Below, piece by piece: positions 1 to 8,453 of a DNA stretch of 39,460 bases. Within the stretch, counting starts at the first letter, position 1. Every line of letters starts with the position of its first letter. Source of the DNA: Alphaproteobacteria bacterium 65-37 (GTDB lineage: Bacteria > Pseudomonadota > Alphaproteobacteria > Reyranellales > Reyranellaceae); the NCBI GenBank assembly GCA_001897995.1, contig MKRV01000028.1, positions 1 to 39,460 of the forward strand. Reading direction: 5' to 3'. A program made the translations under genes and the position numbers. The notes under the pieces were generated by a model, which was not told the origin of the DNA, searched no databases, and saw only the letters and a list, made by a program, of their open reading frames with translations.

Positions 1-450
1 AAGGCCGGGTTTCGGGTCCGGCGTACCGATGCGGCAATGGCCTTTGTCCGTTTCCAGGAGTCGCGGGGTGTTCACGCAGAACGCCTCGACGTCGTGCAGG
101 ACGATCTGACGGGTCCTTACGATGCCGTCGTCGCTCTCCATGTCCTGCAGCACATCGATCGTTCGGCTCTGCCAGCGGTTCTGAGAAAAGTGTCGCGAGC
201 CTTGAGGGAGGGCGGCGCGTTCCTGTTCTCGATCAGCGAAGGAAGGGGCGATGTCGTCGAGCAGGGCGCCAGCGGGCAGTACTACGTCGCGATGTGGCAG
301 CAGGCGGAGCTCAGCGAGGTCCTGGTCCCGCTGGGCTTTCGGCTGCAGTGGTCGATATCGGATCAGGATAATGAGGGAAGTTGGCTTACCATGCTCGTGG
401 TCAAGAAAGGCCACGACAGGAAGGAGACGGTCCGGCCCCTGGCTATTTGA
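1..450 (+). CDS. Class I SAM-dependent methyltransferase, C-terminal part
   Basis: The reading frame is open from the first base, so the N-terminal part, including the glycine-rich SAM motif I, lies outside the window. The visible 149 residues show the later half of a Rossmann-type methyltransferase: an acidic strand followed by VVALHVLQHID (the motif II/post-II region), a helix rich in R and L, then GGAFLFSISEG, which matches the usual strand after the substrate cleft, and a C-terminal hydrophobic strand (SWLTMLVVKK). The substrate cannot be told. The gene ends at a TGA and converges on the next gene on the other strand, with 110 bases between them in which no gene or strong hairpin was seen. 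Confidence 0.7.
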   Translation, partial: KAGFRVRRTDAAMAFVRFQESRGVHAERLDVVQDDLTGPYDAVVALHVLQHIDRSALPAVLRKVSRALREGGAFLFSISEGRGDVVEQGASGQYYVAMWQQAELSEVLVPLGFRLQWSISDQDNEGSWLTMLVVKKGHDRKETVRPLAI

Positions 451-560
451 AGATTGGGCGGGCCGTGCGATTTCGATCCCCGTCAGCGGCTGGCCGCTGT
501 TTGCCTTGGCTGGCGTCACCGACGATCTCGCGCCGCTGGCCTCGATCGTCGCCGACCACC

Positions 561-1514
561 TTACGGCAGCTTGATGTCGCCCTTCTTGATGATGCCGGCA
601 AACATCCGGCTTTCGCCGGCGATGCGCGCCTTGAAATCGGACGGATCGAGATAAGTCACGCGCATGCCGCCGTTATGCACTTTCTCGACGATATCGGGTG
701 CCCGCAGCGCGTCGGCGATGGCCTTGTCGAGCCGCGCGATCGCGTCGGGCGACGTGCCGGCGGGGGCCAGGATGCCGAACCAGGACTCGCCGCCCTCCTT
801 GCCGTAGCCCGTTTCCTGAAGCGTGGGCACGTCGGGAAAATCGGGGTGGCGCACTTCGGCCAGCATGGCCAGCGCCTTGAGCTTGCCTGCCTTGATATGC
901 GGCAGGGTGGTCTGATCGAACTGCGCCTGGATCTCGCCCGCGAGAAGCGCATTGGTGGCCGGGGCGCTGCCGCGATAAGGCACATGGATCATCTTGATGC
1001 CGGCTTCCAGGCAGAGCATTTCGCCGAACAGATGGGTGATGGTGGCAAGACCGGCCGAGCCGTAGTTCAGCTTGCCGGGATTGGCTTTGGCGTAGGTCAC
1101 GAACTCGGCCACCGTGTTGGCGGGCACCGAGGGATGGACGGCGAAGGCGCCCCACGAGGTCGTCATGCGCGACACCGGTACGATGTCCTTGTCGGGGTCG
1201 AACGGGATCGGCTGAAGATGGCGGGTGATGCAGACCATCGCCGTCGTCGTCGTGAGAAAGGTGTGGTGGTCGACCGCCTGACTCTTTACGGCCTCCGCCC
1301 CGATCATGCCCGACGCACCTCCCTTGTTGTCGAACAGGATGGGCTGGCCGAGCAGCTGCGCGGCGCGTTCCATGACGATCCGGCTCGAGACGTCCGACGG
1401 GCCGCCAGGGGGATAGGGGATGACCAGGCGCAGCGGCTTGGCAGGCCAGGCTTGAGCGATCGCTGGTGCAGCAATGGCCGCGAAGGCGGAAGCTGCGAAC
1501 GCTCGACGCCGCAT
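561..1514 (-). CDS. Tripartite tricarboxylate transporter (Bug/TctC-type) periplasmic binding protein
   Basis: This 317-residue protein has the usual length and hallmarks of the Bug/TctC family: an N-terminal signal sequence with arginines (MRRRAFAAS) and a likely cleavage after AIAQA, then KPLRLVIPYPPGGPSD, the NKGGASGMIGAE loop, and the NYGSAG and VPYRGSAP ligand-loop motifs. Such proteins bind small carboxylates or related compounds in the periplasm. No TctA/TctB membrane genes are present here, as is common for orphan Bug proteins, so the ligand is unknown. A GGAGG Shine-Dalgarno lies about 8 bases before the ATG. It is divergent from the DUF1801 operon, with 77 bases between the starts. 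Confidence 0.93.
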   Translation of the reverse strand: MRRRAFAASAFAAIAAPAIAQAWPAKPLRLVIPYPPGGPSDVSSRIVMERAAQLLGQPILFDNKGGASGMIGAEAVKSQAVDHHTFLTTTTAMVCITRHLQPIPFDPDKDIVPVSRMTTSWGAFAVHPSVPANTVAEFVTYAKANPGKLNYGSAGLATITHLFGEMLCLEAGIKMIHVPYRGSAPATNALLAGEIQAQFDQTTLPHIKAGKLKALAMLAEVRHPDFPDVPTLQETGYGKEGGESWFGILAPAGTSPDAIARLDKAIADALRAPDIVEKVHNGGMRVTYLDPSDFKARIAGESRMFAGIIKKGDIKLP

Positions 1515-1591
1515 GGACGGTCCTCCCGAATTTCGCTTTTGAGCATTCCATGAGGGCTCGCGTCTTGCCAGCGGCGTGTTAGGCTCGCGCG

Positions 1592-2032
1592 ATGAAACGA
1601 TTCGACGACGCCAGGGTGGCTGCTGTCTTCAAGGCCTACCCGCCAGCGGTACGAACCGACCTGATGGCGTTGCGCGAGATGATGTTCGACGTGGCCGCCG
1701 CGACCCCCGGTGTCGGGACGCTCACCGAAACGTTGAAATGGGGGCAACCCAGCTATCTGACGGAAGAGACCGGCAGCGGCTCCACCGTGCGCCTTGATCG
1801 GCTGAAGGGGCGGGATGATGGCTATGCCGTTTATTTCCACTGCCAGAGCGGCCTGGTCGGCCAGTTCCGCGAGCTCTATCCCGACACGTTCGAAGTCGAA
1901 GGCGAGCGAGCGCTTCATTTCACGGTCGGAAAACGCCTACCGGCGCGCGCGCTGCGCCACTGCATCGGCCTCGCCCTCACCCATCATTCGCGCCGTCATT
2001 CGCAAAAGAAACGGAAGAAGCCCCGATCGTGA
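1592..2032 (+). CDS. DUF1801 domain protein (YdhG-like)
   Basis: A 146-residue protein resembling the DUF1801/YdhG family: the N-terminal part reads like AVFKAYPPAVRTDLMALREM, followed by TETLKWGQPSYLT, which is the typical core of the fold, and a late LGLA-type helix. The C-terminus is a short, very basic tail (RRHSQKKRKKPRS). The molecular function of the family is not established. The ATG has only a weak ribosome site. Its stop overlaps the GTG of the amidohydrolase by four bases (GTGA), so the two are probably translationally coupled; it is the first gene of a four-gene operon. Confidence 0.8.
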   Translation: MKRFDDARVAAVFKAYPPAVRTDLMALREMMFDVAAATPGVGTLTETLKWGQPSYLTEETGSGSTVRLDRLKGRDDGYAVYFHCQSGLVGQFRELYPDTFEVEGERALHFTVGKRLPARALRHCIGLALTHHSRRHSQKKRKKPRS

Positions 2033-3663
2033 CCACCACTGTCTATTCGGCCCGTCGCATCCTGACGATGAATCCCAGCCAGCCCTTCGCCAGCCACGTC
2101 GCTGTGCGCGACGGGCGGATCCTGGGGACCGGCTCTCTCGATCAGCTCAAGGGCTGGGGCAAGTTCGATCTCGACGATCGCTTTCGCGACAAGGTGATCC
2201 TGCCGGGCTTCGTCGAGGGGCACAGCCATGCCTTCGAAGGCGGCGTCTGGAAGTATCCCTATGTCGGCTACTTCGATCGCATCAGCCCGGAGGGCAAGCG
2301 CTTCAAGGGCCTGAAGAACATCGACGAGGTCGTGGCAGCGCTGGCGGTGCACGAGAAGACCCTGCCGAAGGGCACGTCGTTGCTCGCCTGGGGCTTCGAT
2401 CCGATCTATTTCGGCGGCCGGCGCATGGATCGTGGCGACCTCGACAAGGTCTCGACCGAGCGCCCGGTGGTGGTGATCCATTCCAACTTCCATGTCGCCA
2501 ATGCCAATTCGCCGGTGCTGGCCAAGGCGAACATCACCCGCGACACCAACGTCCACGGCATCGTGAAGGATGCGGCCGGCGAGCCGACCGGCGAGCTGCA
2601 GGAGATGGCGGCCAAGTTCATGGCCTATCGGGCGGCCGGCGTGGAGCTCTCCGCCGTGCTGTCGGACAAGGAGGCAATCTGGCGCTTTGCCCGCGTGGCG
2701 CAGCTTGCAGGCGTGACCACGGCCACCGATCTGCACAATGACCTGCCGGAAAGCACGGTCGACGGCTACCTGCAGGCGACGCAATCGGCCGATTTTCCGA
2801 TCCGCATCCTGCCGGCCTTTGCCGCCGGCAGCGTGGCGCCGGCCGAGGGCGTGCCGCGGCTGCAGGGCCTGATGAAGAAGAACAACGAGCGCCTGCGTTT
2901 CCAGCTCGTGAAGATCGTGACCGACGGCTCGATTCAGGGTCTGTCGGCGCGCATGCGCTGGCCGGGCTACTATGACGGCACACCCAACGGTGTGTGGAAC
3001 ATCGGGCCCGACGACATCGACCGCATCCTGCTCGCCTATCACAAGGCCGGCTTCCAGGTGCATATCCACACCAACGGCGACGAGGCCTCCGAGGTGGCGA
3101 TCGAGGCGGTGGAACGCGCGCTCGCGGCCGCCCCGCGCTGGGACCATCGCCACACCCTTCAGCATGCGCAGATGGCCGATGCCGGCCAGTTCCGCCGCAT
3201 GAAGGCCCTGGGCATGTGCGCCAATCTCTTCGCCAACCATCTCTTCTATTGGGGCGATATCCACTACGCCAAGACACTGGGGCCGGAACGTGCCGAGCGC
3301 ATGGACGCCTGCGGCACGGCGCTGGCGACGGGCGTGCCCTTCGCCATCCATTGCGATGCCCCAGTGACGCCGATCGGGCCGTTGTTCACGGCCTGGTGTG
3401 CCGTCAACCGGCTGACCGCCTCGGGGCGCACTTTGGGTGAGGCGGAAAAGATCTCCGTCGCCGACGCCTTGCGCGCAATAACGCTGGGGGCAGCCTACAC
3501 CCTGAAGCTCGACGAGGAGCTGGGCAGCATCGATGTCGGCAAGCGGGCCGACTTTGCCATCCTCGACGACGATCCGCTGCAGGTCGCGCCGGACAAGCTC
3601 AAGGATGTCGGCGTCTGGGGGACGGTGCTGGGCGGCAGGATCTTCGAGGCGCCGCGCGCGTGA
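2029..3663 (+). CDS. Metal-dependent amidohydrolase, YtcJ-like family
   Basis: This 544-residue protein has the size and order of the amidohydrolase-3/YtcJ group, which hydrolyses amides, carbamates or N-formyl bonds in the cytoplasm. A small N-terminal beta domain is followed by LPGFVEGHSH, where His65 and His67 form the HxH metal motif; later come a QVHIHTNGD segment (His345, His347), a TLQHAQMAD segment and AIHCDAPVTP with the probable metal-binding Asp. The C-terminal GSIDVGKRADFAILDDDP is the standard returning beta-domain strand. The GTG start overlaps the previous stop, and its own stop overlaps the CobW start by GTGA. The substrate is not known. Confidence 0.9.
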   Translation: MTTTVYSARRILTMNPSQPFASHVAVRDGRILGTGSLDQLKGWGKFDLDDRFRDKVILPGFVEGHSHAFEGGVWKYPYVGYFDRISPEGKRFKGLKNIDEVVAALAVHEKTLPKGTSLLAWGFDPIYFGGRRMDRGDLDKVSTERPVVVIHSNFHVANANSPVLAKANITRDTNVHGIVKDAAGEPTGELQEMAAKFMAYRAAGVELSAVLSDKEAIWRFARVAQLAGVTTATDLHNDLPESTVDGYLQATQSADFPIRILPAFAAGSVAPAEGVPRLQGLMKKNNERLRFQLVKIVTDGSIQGLSARMRWPGYYDGTPNGVWNIGPDDIDRILLAYHKAGFQVHIHTNGDEASEVAIEAVERALAAAPRWDHRHTLQHAQMADAGQFRRMKALGMCANLFANHLFYWGDIHYAKTLGPERAERMDACGTALATGVPFAIHCDAPVTPIGPLFTAWCAVNRLTASGRTLGEAEKISVADALRAITLGAAYTLKLDEELGSIDVGKRADFAILDDDPLQVAPDKLKDVGVWGTVLGGRIFEAPRA

Positions 3664-4568
3664 TCCCCTTCACCGTCATCGGCGGCTTCCTGGGAGCGGG
3701 GAAGACGACGCTGTTGAACCGGTTGTTGGGCGAGGCGGTGGATCGGCGTTTCGCCGTGCTGGTCAACGATTTCGGCGCGCTCGATATCGACAGCCGGCTG
3801 GTGACGGCGCATGGCGGCGACACCCTGGCCCTGGCCAACGGCTGCCTCTGCTGCACCATCGGCGACTCGCTGGTGACGACGCTTCTCGATCTTCTGGAGC
3901 GCGCCGATCGGTTCGATCATATCGTGGTCGAAGCCTCGGGCGTGGCCGACCCCGGCCGCATTGCCGACCTCGCGGCGCTGGAGCCCAGGCTGCAGCGCGA
4001 CGGCGTGATCGTGCTGGTCGACGCCGCCGAGGTGCGCGAACGCGCAGCCGACCGGCGGCTCACCGACACGATCGAGCGGCAGATCCGGAGTGCGGATCTG
4101 CTGATCCTGAACAAGGTCGATCTCGTGACTGATCCCGGGGGTGATTCTGGGGCCGATCTTGCGGCGCTACGCGACTGGCTATACCGGCAGTCCCAGGCGC
4201 CGCTCTTCGAAGCCTGCCGTGCCGCCGTGCCGATGGGCCTGCTGTTCGGACTGGATCGCCTCGGTATCACGGCGGATGCGCCGCCCTCCGCCGATTTTGC
4301 GAGCTGGTCGTACACCTGGCGGGAACCGGTTCCGCGCCAGGCGTTGACGGACCTGCTGCACGATGCCCAGCGCGGTGTGCTGCGCGCCAAGGGCATCGTC
4401 CGTTTCGACGACTCGCCCGACCGTCGATCCATCGTCCATCTCGTCGGCCGTCGCATCGAAATCAGAGACGGGGGTCCTTGGGGCGATAGTCCACGGGGCG
4501 ATACGCCCGATTCGCGGCTGGTGCTGCTGGGTCTCAAGCCCGTGTTAGGCTGCCTGAAACGGCAATGA
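3660..4568 (+). CDS. CobW/COG0523-type GTP-binding metallochaperone
   Basis: A 302-residue G3E-family GTPase. Visible motifs: Walker A GGFLGAGKTT (residues 8-17), the metal-binding CxCC (Cys62, Cys64, Cys65) in ANGCLCCTIG, the switch-type EASGVADPG, and NKVD for guanine recognition; a CobW C-terminal domain follows with RAKGIVRF. Members of this family deliver zinc, cobalt or other metals to target enzymes, using GTP hydrolysis. The GTG start overlaps the amidohydrolase stop by four bases, which makes the amidohydrolase a plausible client; that is inference. Unlike many zinc COG0523 proteins no long histidine-rich tract is present. Confidence 0.92.
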   Translation: MIPFTVIGGFLGAGKTTLLNRLLGEAVDRRFAVLVNDFGALDIDSRLVTAHGGDTLALANGCLCCTIGDSLVTTLLDLLERADRFDHIVVEASGVADPGRIADLAALEPRLQRDGVIVLVDAAEVRERAADRRLTDTIERQIRSADLLILNKVDLVTDPGGDSGADLAALRDWLYRQSQAPLFEACRAAVPMGLLFGLDRLGITADAPPSADFASWSYTWREPVPRQALTDLLHDAQRGVLRAKGIVRFDDSPDRRSIVHLVGRRIEIRDGGPWGDSPRGDTPDSRLVLLGLKPVLGCLKRQ

Positions 4569-4587
4569 GAACGCGGGAGTGAGCGCA

Positions 4588-5403
4588 ATGGCAGGCAGAT
4601 TGAAGGACAAGGTCGCGATCGTCGTGGGCGCGGGATCGAGCGGGCCGGGCTGGGGCAACGGCAAGTGCACGGCCGTGACCTTTGCGCGAGAAGGCGCCAA
4701 GGTGTTCTGCGTCGATCGCAAGCGCGCTGCCGCCGAGGAGACGGTGGGCCTGATCGCCAAGGAAGGCGGCGAGGCCCAGGCCTTCGAGGCCGACGTTTCC
4801 CAGAATGCCAGCGTCAAGGCGATGGTCGATGCCTGCCTTGCCAAGTGGGGCCGTATCGACGTGCTCGACAACAATGTCGGTATCGGCTCGACCGGCGGGC
4901 CGGTGGAACTTTCCGAAGGCGAATGGCAACAGGTCTTCGACGTCAACGTGAAGAGCTTCTTTCTGACGGCCAAGCACGTGCTGCCGGTCATGGAAAAGCA
5001 GGGCAAGGGTTCGATCGTGAATGTGAGCTCGATCGCCTCGATCCGCAGCCCCAAGGGCGTGGCCTACATCGCCTACAATGCGAGCAAGGGGGCCGTGAAT
5101 TCTCTGACCCTGGCCATCGCCTCGCAGTACGCCGACAAGGGCATCCGCTGCAACGCCATCCTGCCCGGCCTGATGCACACGCCGATGATCGACTTCCTGG
5201 CCGAGCAGTACGCCAAGGGCGAGAAGGATCACAATCAGGCCTACGACAAGATGATCGCCATCCGCGACCGCGCCTCGCCGACCGGCAAGATGGGCACGGG
5301 CTGGGACACCGCCAACGCCGCGCTGTTTCTCGCGTCCGACGAAGCGGCCTACGTCAATGGCCACCTTCTGGTGGTCGATGGCGGCATCACCGTGAGGGCG
5401 TAA
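4588..5403 (+). CDS. Short-chain dehydrogenase/reductase (SDR)
   Basis: A classical SDR of 271 residues: the nucleotide-binding loop VGAGSSGPGWGNG, NNVG in place of the commoner NNAG, a catalytic Ser in VNVSSIAS, the YxxxK pair (Tyr163, Lys167) in AYNASKGAV, and the late ILPGLMHTPM loop. The aspartate at the end of beta-2 (VFCVDRK) suggests NAD rather than NADP. An in-frame GTG lies nine bases upstream at 4579, but the ATG is preferred because GGGAG lies about nine bases before it. It follows the CobW gene by 19 bases and probably closes that operon. The substrate is unknown. Confidence 0.92.
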   Translation: MAGRLKDKVAIVVGAGSSGPGWGNGKCTAVTFAREGAKVFCVDRKRAAAEETVGLIAKEGGEAQAFEADVSQNASVKAMVDACLAKWGRIDVLDNNVGIGSTGGPVELSEGEWQQVFDVNVKSFFLTAKHVLPVMEKQGKGSIVNVSSIASIRSPKGVAYIAYNASKGAVNSLTLAIASQYADKGIRCNAILPGLMHTPMIDFLAEQYAKGEKDHNQAYDKMIAIRDRASPTGKMGTGWDTANAALFLASDEAAYVNGHLLVVDGGITVRA

Positions 5404-5434
5404 AAAACTTCCTCCGCATTCAAGTGAGGAGGAA
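5402..5434 (-). terminator. Intrinsic terminator behind the AbrB-family gene
   Basis: On the minus strand, directly after the stop of the gene ending at 5435, a 7-bp stem (bases 5428-5434 with 5409-5415, TTCCTCC/GGAGGAA) encloses a 12-base loop and is followed by a run of six T residues. This is a standard factor-independent terminator for the nadK-abrB transcript. The same hairpin lies between convergent genes, but on the plus strand it has no T tract after it. Confidence 0.75.
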
Positions 5435-6523
5435 TCAATGATCGCGCTTCAGTAGCGTCCTGAAGACCAGGGGGCCGGTGAAGATGATCAGAAACAGGCG
5501 GAAGAGGTGGTGGGTCGCCACCATGGCGATCTCGATGCCGAGCGCCAGGCCGATCAGGCTCATTTCGGCGAACCCGCCCGGTGCGTAGCTCAGCACGGTG
5601 GCGTCGAGGTTGAGCCCGGTCAGCGCCACGGTGATCTTGGCGAAGAGGACGGCGCAGCCGATCAGGATCAGGGCGGCGCCGATCGAGGCCGCCATCTCCT
5701 TGTGCAGCCGGTCGAGCGCCGCGCCGACGAAGCGGCAGCCAATGGCGGTGCCGACCACGACCTGGGCGGCGGCGACCAGGAAGCCCGGCGGTTGGGAATT
5801 GGTCAGGCCGCCGAGATGCGCCAGTGCGCTCACGATCATGGGGCCCATCATGAAGCTCGCCGGCAGGCGCAACAGGCGCCCGGCAATGGCGCCGACGATG
5901 CCACAGGCGATCAGGACGCCGTAGTCCTTCCAGTCGTTGCCGGTCGGGCCGTGCACCATGGCCAGCACGCTGGTCTGCGTCCCGTTCACCAGCCGGTACC
6001 AGACGGGAATGGTCAGCACGACGGTCAGGATGCGCAGCGCATGGGCGAGGGCGATCGCGCGCTCCTCGCCGCCCATGGCGCCGCCCATGATGGTCATGTC
6101 GTTCAGTCCGCCCGGCATGGCGGCGAAGTAGCAGGTGGGCTTGTCCCAGTCGGTGGTCCGGCGCAGCCAAGCGTAGCAGAGCAATGCGCCGGTCATGGTC
6201 ATGGCGCTGAGCACGCCGAGGCTCACCGCCCATTCGCCCAGACGCTTCACCAGCTCGGGGCTGAAGCCCGAGCCCAGCAGCACGCCCAGCACGATGATCA
6301 TGCCCTGGCGCAGGCGCACCTTCATGCCGATGCGCAGACCGAAGAAAGCGGCCACCGTGGCGAAGACGCAGGCTCCCAGCATCCAGGCGAGCGGCATGCG
6401 CAGCCAATCGAACACGAAGCCGCCGGCAGTGCCGATCGCCAGCGCGAGCAGGAGCGGGCCATGACCGTCATGGCCGATGATCGTCTTCTTCTCGGGCTTG
6501 AAGGAGGGGGCCTTCCCACTCAA
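5435..6523 (-). CDS. AbrB-family integral membrane protein (putative transporter)
   Basis: About 362 residues with around ten hydrophobic segments arranged as two similar halves, typical of the membrane AbrB/AbrB_dup family, often labelled putative ammonia monooxygenase; it is not the Bacillus DNA-binding AbrB. Family motifs seen are [18 protein letters not shown] and [12 protein letters not shown], the paired PGG(L/F) loops of the two repeats. The TTG start overlaps the nadK stop by four bases (TTGA), with AAAGGAG about 11 bases upstream inside nadK, so translation is probably coupled. No substrate is established for the family. A terminator follows the stop. Confidence 0.85.
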   Translation of the reverse strand: MSGKAPSFKPEKKTIIGHDGHGPLLLALAIGTAGGFVFDWLRMPLAWMLGACVFATVAAFFGLRIGMKVRLRQGMIIVLGVLLGSGFSPELVKRLGEWAVSLGVLSAMTMTGALLCYAWLRRTTDWDKPTCYFAAMPGGLNDMTIMGGAMGGEERAIALAHALRILTVVLTIPVWYRLVNGTQTSVLAMVHGPTGNDWKDYGVLIACGIVGAIAGRLLRLPASFMMGPMIVSALAHLGGLTNSQPPGFLVAAAQVVVGTAIGCRFVGAALDRLHKEMAASIGAALILIGCAVLFAKITVALTGLNLDATVLSYAPGGFAEMSLIGLALGIEIAMVATHHLFRLFLIIFTGPLVFRTLLKRDH

Positions 6524-7308
6524 GGAACGAACTGCTCCTTTAGGATGCGTTCCTCGAGGTCGTGCTCGGGATCGAACAGCAGGGTGAGGCGGATGTCCGT
6601 CGCCTCGGTGACGGTCACCTTGGAGACGTTGGCAATCTCGACCGAGTCGGCGGCGGCGGCGACGGGGCGCTTGCTCGGCTCGAGGATGGTGAATTCCACC
6701 TGGCTGGTGCGCGAGAGCAGCGCGCCGCGCCAGCGCCGCGGCCGGAAGGCGTTGATCGGCGTCAGCGCCAGCAGTCCCGCGCCCAAGGGCAGGATCGGGC
6801 CGTGGGCGGACAGGTTGTAGGCTGTGGAGCCGGCCGGCGTGGCGACAAGAACGCCGTCGCAGTGCAGTTCCGGCAGGCGCTCCTTGCCGTCGACCGCCAC
6901 GGCGATGCGGGCTGTCTGGCGGCTGGAGCGCAGCAGCGACACTTCGTTGATCGCCGTCACCTCGGTCGACTGTCCGCGGCCGTTGACGGCGATCATGCGC
7001 AAGGGGTTGAGCGTCACCTGGCGCGCCTTCTCCAGGCGCTGGTGCAGGCCGGTCTCCTTGAAGGTGTTGAGCAGGAAGCCGACTGTGCCGAGGTTCATGC
7101 CGTAGATCGGCTTCGACCGGCGCATGTTGCGATGGAGGGCCTGCAGCATCAGGCCGTCGCCGCCCAGCGCCACGACGATGTCGGCCTCGGCCGTGGTCAC
7201 CCCGTGATAGCGTTTCTCCAGGCGAGCCTTGGCTTCCCGGGCGGTCGGGGTGGCGGCGCTGACAAAGGCAAGGCGGGGGAGGGACGACGAAGAGGGGCGG
7301 GCGGCCAT
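6520..7308 (-). CDS. nadK: NAD kinase
   Basis: A 262-residue NAD kinase, which makes NADP from NAD and ATP (or polyphosphate) in the cytoplasm. The GGDG motif is at residues 49-52 (Asp51 catalytic), followed by the [11 protein letters not shown] segment, AINEVSLLR (NE motif for the adenine ribose/nicotinamide side), and [16 protein letters not shown], the conserved NAD-binding loop. Length and motif order fit alphaproteobacterial short NAD kinases. Its stop overlaps the AbrB-family start. The start lies 104 bases from the divergent dioxygenase start, a space that should hold both promoters; a TATAGT-like -10 is visible on the minus strand there but was not confirmed. Confidence 0.96.
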   Translation of the reverse strand: MAARPSSSSLPRLAFVSAATPTAREAKARLEKRYHGVTTAEADIVVALGGDGLMLQALHRNMRRSKPIYGMNLGTVGFLLNTFKETGLHQRLEKARQVTLNPLRMIAVNGRGQSTEVTAINEVSLLRSSRQTARIAVAVDGKERLPELHCDGVLVATPAGSTAYNLSAHGPILPLGAGLLALTPINAFRPRRWRGALLSRTSQVEFTILEPSKRPVAAAADSVEIANVSKVTVTEATDIRLTLLFDPEHDLEERILKEQFVP

Positions 7309-7412
7309 CAGGATGTCAGCAATGCCGTGGGTGCAGGTTTCTTACTATAGCCGCCCCTCGTGGCGTTGCGATAAAATCCCGAGCAGAAAGATAAACCGCG
7401 AGGAGGAACGCG

Positions 7413-8291
7413 ATGGAGTTGGTGCCGCTGGGACCGGGATTCGGCGTCGAGGTAAAGGGCGTCAGCCTGCTGGACGTCGCCGTCGATGCCGAGGCCTACA
7501 AGGCCGTGCGGGCGGCCTTCGAGACCCATTCACTCCTGGTGTTCCGCAACCAGACGATCGCCGACGATATCCAGGTGGCCTACAGCCGCGCCTTCGGGCC
7601 GCTCGAGCTCACCAAGCTGGCGTCGGTGGGCGCCAACAGCTTCTATTCGCGGCTGACCAATGTCGGGTCGCAAGGCGAGATCGTCCCGCTCGATCACCGC
7701 CAGGTGCTGGTCGCCAAGGCGAATGCGCTCTGGCACACCGACTCCTCGTTCAAGAAGACACCGGCGCTCGCTTCGGTGCTGACGGCACGAGTCTTGCCGG
7801 GTGAAGACGGCGATACCGAGTTCACCTCGACGCGGCTCGCCTGGGAGCGCCTGCCGGCCGACCTGCAGGCCAGGCTCAAGGACGCCGTGGCGACGCACTC
7901 CTATGCCAACAGCCGCGACCAGATCCATCCCGACCTCGCCAATGCCGAGGAGCGCAAGGCCCTGCCGCCGGTGCGCTGGCGTCTCAACTGGCGCAATCCG
8001 AGCAACGACCGGCGTGCGCTCTATGTGGCCAGCCACGCCTATGCGATCGACGGCATGGACGATCGCGACGCGCGCCAGCTCCTGGCACAGCTGCTCGACG
8101 AAGCGACTCGGCAGGAGTTCGTCTACACTCACAAATGGCGGACGGGCGACGCCGTGATGTGGGACAACCGCGCCATGCTCCATCGCGGCCGGCCCTGGGA
8201 TTACACCAAGGAACGCTCGATGGTGCGCACCACCATCTCGGCGACCGACGCCGATGGCCTCGGCGAAGTGAAGCCGCCGGTTCTGCACTGA
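7413..8291 (+). CDS. TauD/TfdA-type Fe(II)/2-oxoglutarate dioxygenase
   Basis: A 292-residue enzyme of the TauD/TfdA family, which uses Fe(II), O2 and 2-oxoglutarate to hydroxylate small acidic substrates such as taurine, sulfonates or aryloxyacetates. The iron triad is visible: His108 and Asp110 in LWHTDSSF, and distal His257 in AMLHRGRPWD; Arg272 in MVRTTI is placed to bind 2-oxoglutarate. The segment before the distal His (WRLNWRNPSNDRRALY) departs from the usual HP-x-VR-x-HP-x-TG-x-ALY of TauD, so the substrate should not be assumed. AGGAGG lies six bases before the ATG. No terminator other than the repeat downstream was seen. Confidence 0.92.
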   Translation: MELVPLGPGFGVEVKGVSLLDVAVDAEAYKAVRAAFETHSLLVFRNQTIADDIQVAYSRAFGPLELTKLASVGANSFYSRLTNVGSQGEIVPLDHRQVLVAKANALWHTDSSFKKTPALASVLTARVLPGEDGDTEFTSTRLAWERLPADLQARLKDAVATHSYANSRDQIHPDLANAEERKALPPVRWRLNWRNPSNDRRALYVASHAYAIDGMDDRDARQLLAQLLDEATRQEFVYTHKWRTGDAVMWDNRAMLHRGRPWDYTKERSMVRTTISATDADGLGEVKPPVLH

Positions 8292-8300
8292 TATCAGATT

Positions 8301-8442
8301 CCTCCCCCGTCTTTGCGGGGGAGGTGCCCGCGTCATCGCGGGCGGAGGGGGTGTTGCGACGCGAAGGAGAGTCTGGCTTTTCGTTGAAGCACCCCCTCCG
8401 CCCCTGATTACAGGGGCACCTCCCCCGCAAAGGCGGGGGAGG
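8301..8442. repeat. Palindromic intergenic element, family A copy 1
   Basis: The element is a chain of perfect hairpins: 9-bp stem 8301-8309/8316-8324 (CCTCCCCCG), 7-bp stem 8326-8332/8337-8343 (GCCCGCG), a central 10-bp stem 8344-8353/8390-8399 (GGAGGGGGTG) with a 36-base loop, 7-bp stem 8400-8406/8411-8417 (GCCCCTG), and 10-bp stem 8419-8428/8433-8442. The whole block is itself roughly an inverted repeat. It lies between the dioxygenase and cyclase genes, whose 3' ends face each other. A related copy sits on the other side of the cyclase gene at 9680-9848. It looks like a REP/MITE-type non-autonomous repeat; no transposase is present. Confidence 0.8.
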
Positions 8443-8453
8443 AGAACCCAACC

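Noticed and set aside
451..574. A protein-like reading in another frame after the first methyltransferase, and a tRNA T-loop-like stretch (TTCGATCCC near 475)
   Set aside because: The reading has no start of its own and overlaps the binding-protein gene by a few bases; it could be a gene remnant but there is no support. The T-loop-like stretch lacks the other arms of a tRNA.
381..1553. Long open frame antisense to the Bug/TctC protein; similar long antisense frames lie over the radical SAM, cyclase, ABC and ligase genes
   Set aside because: These frames are side effects of high GC and codon bias: they show no motif and are Arg/Ala/Gly/His-rich, while the opposite strand carries a clear family.
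7309..7412. Sigma-70 promoters for nadK and the dioxygenase
   Set aside because: TATAGT and TAAAAT-like -10 sequences occur, but no acceptable -35 at the right spacing was found, so no promoter feature is claimed.
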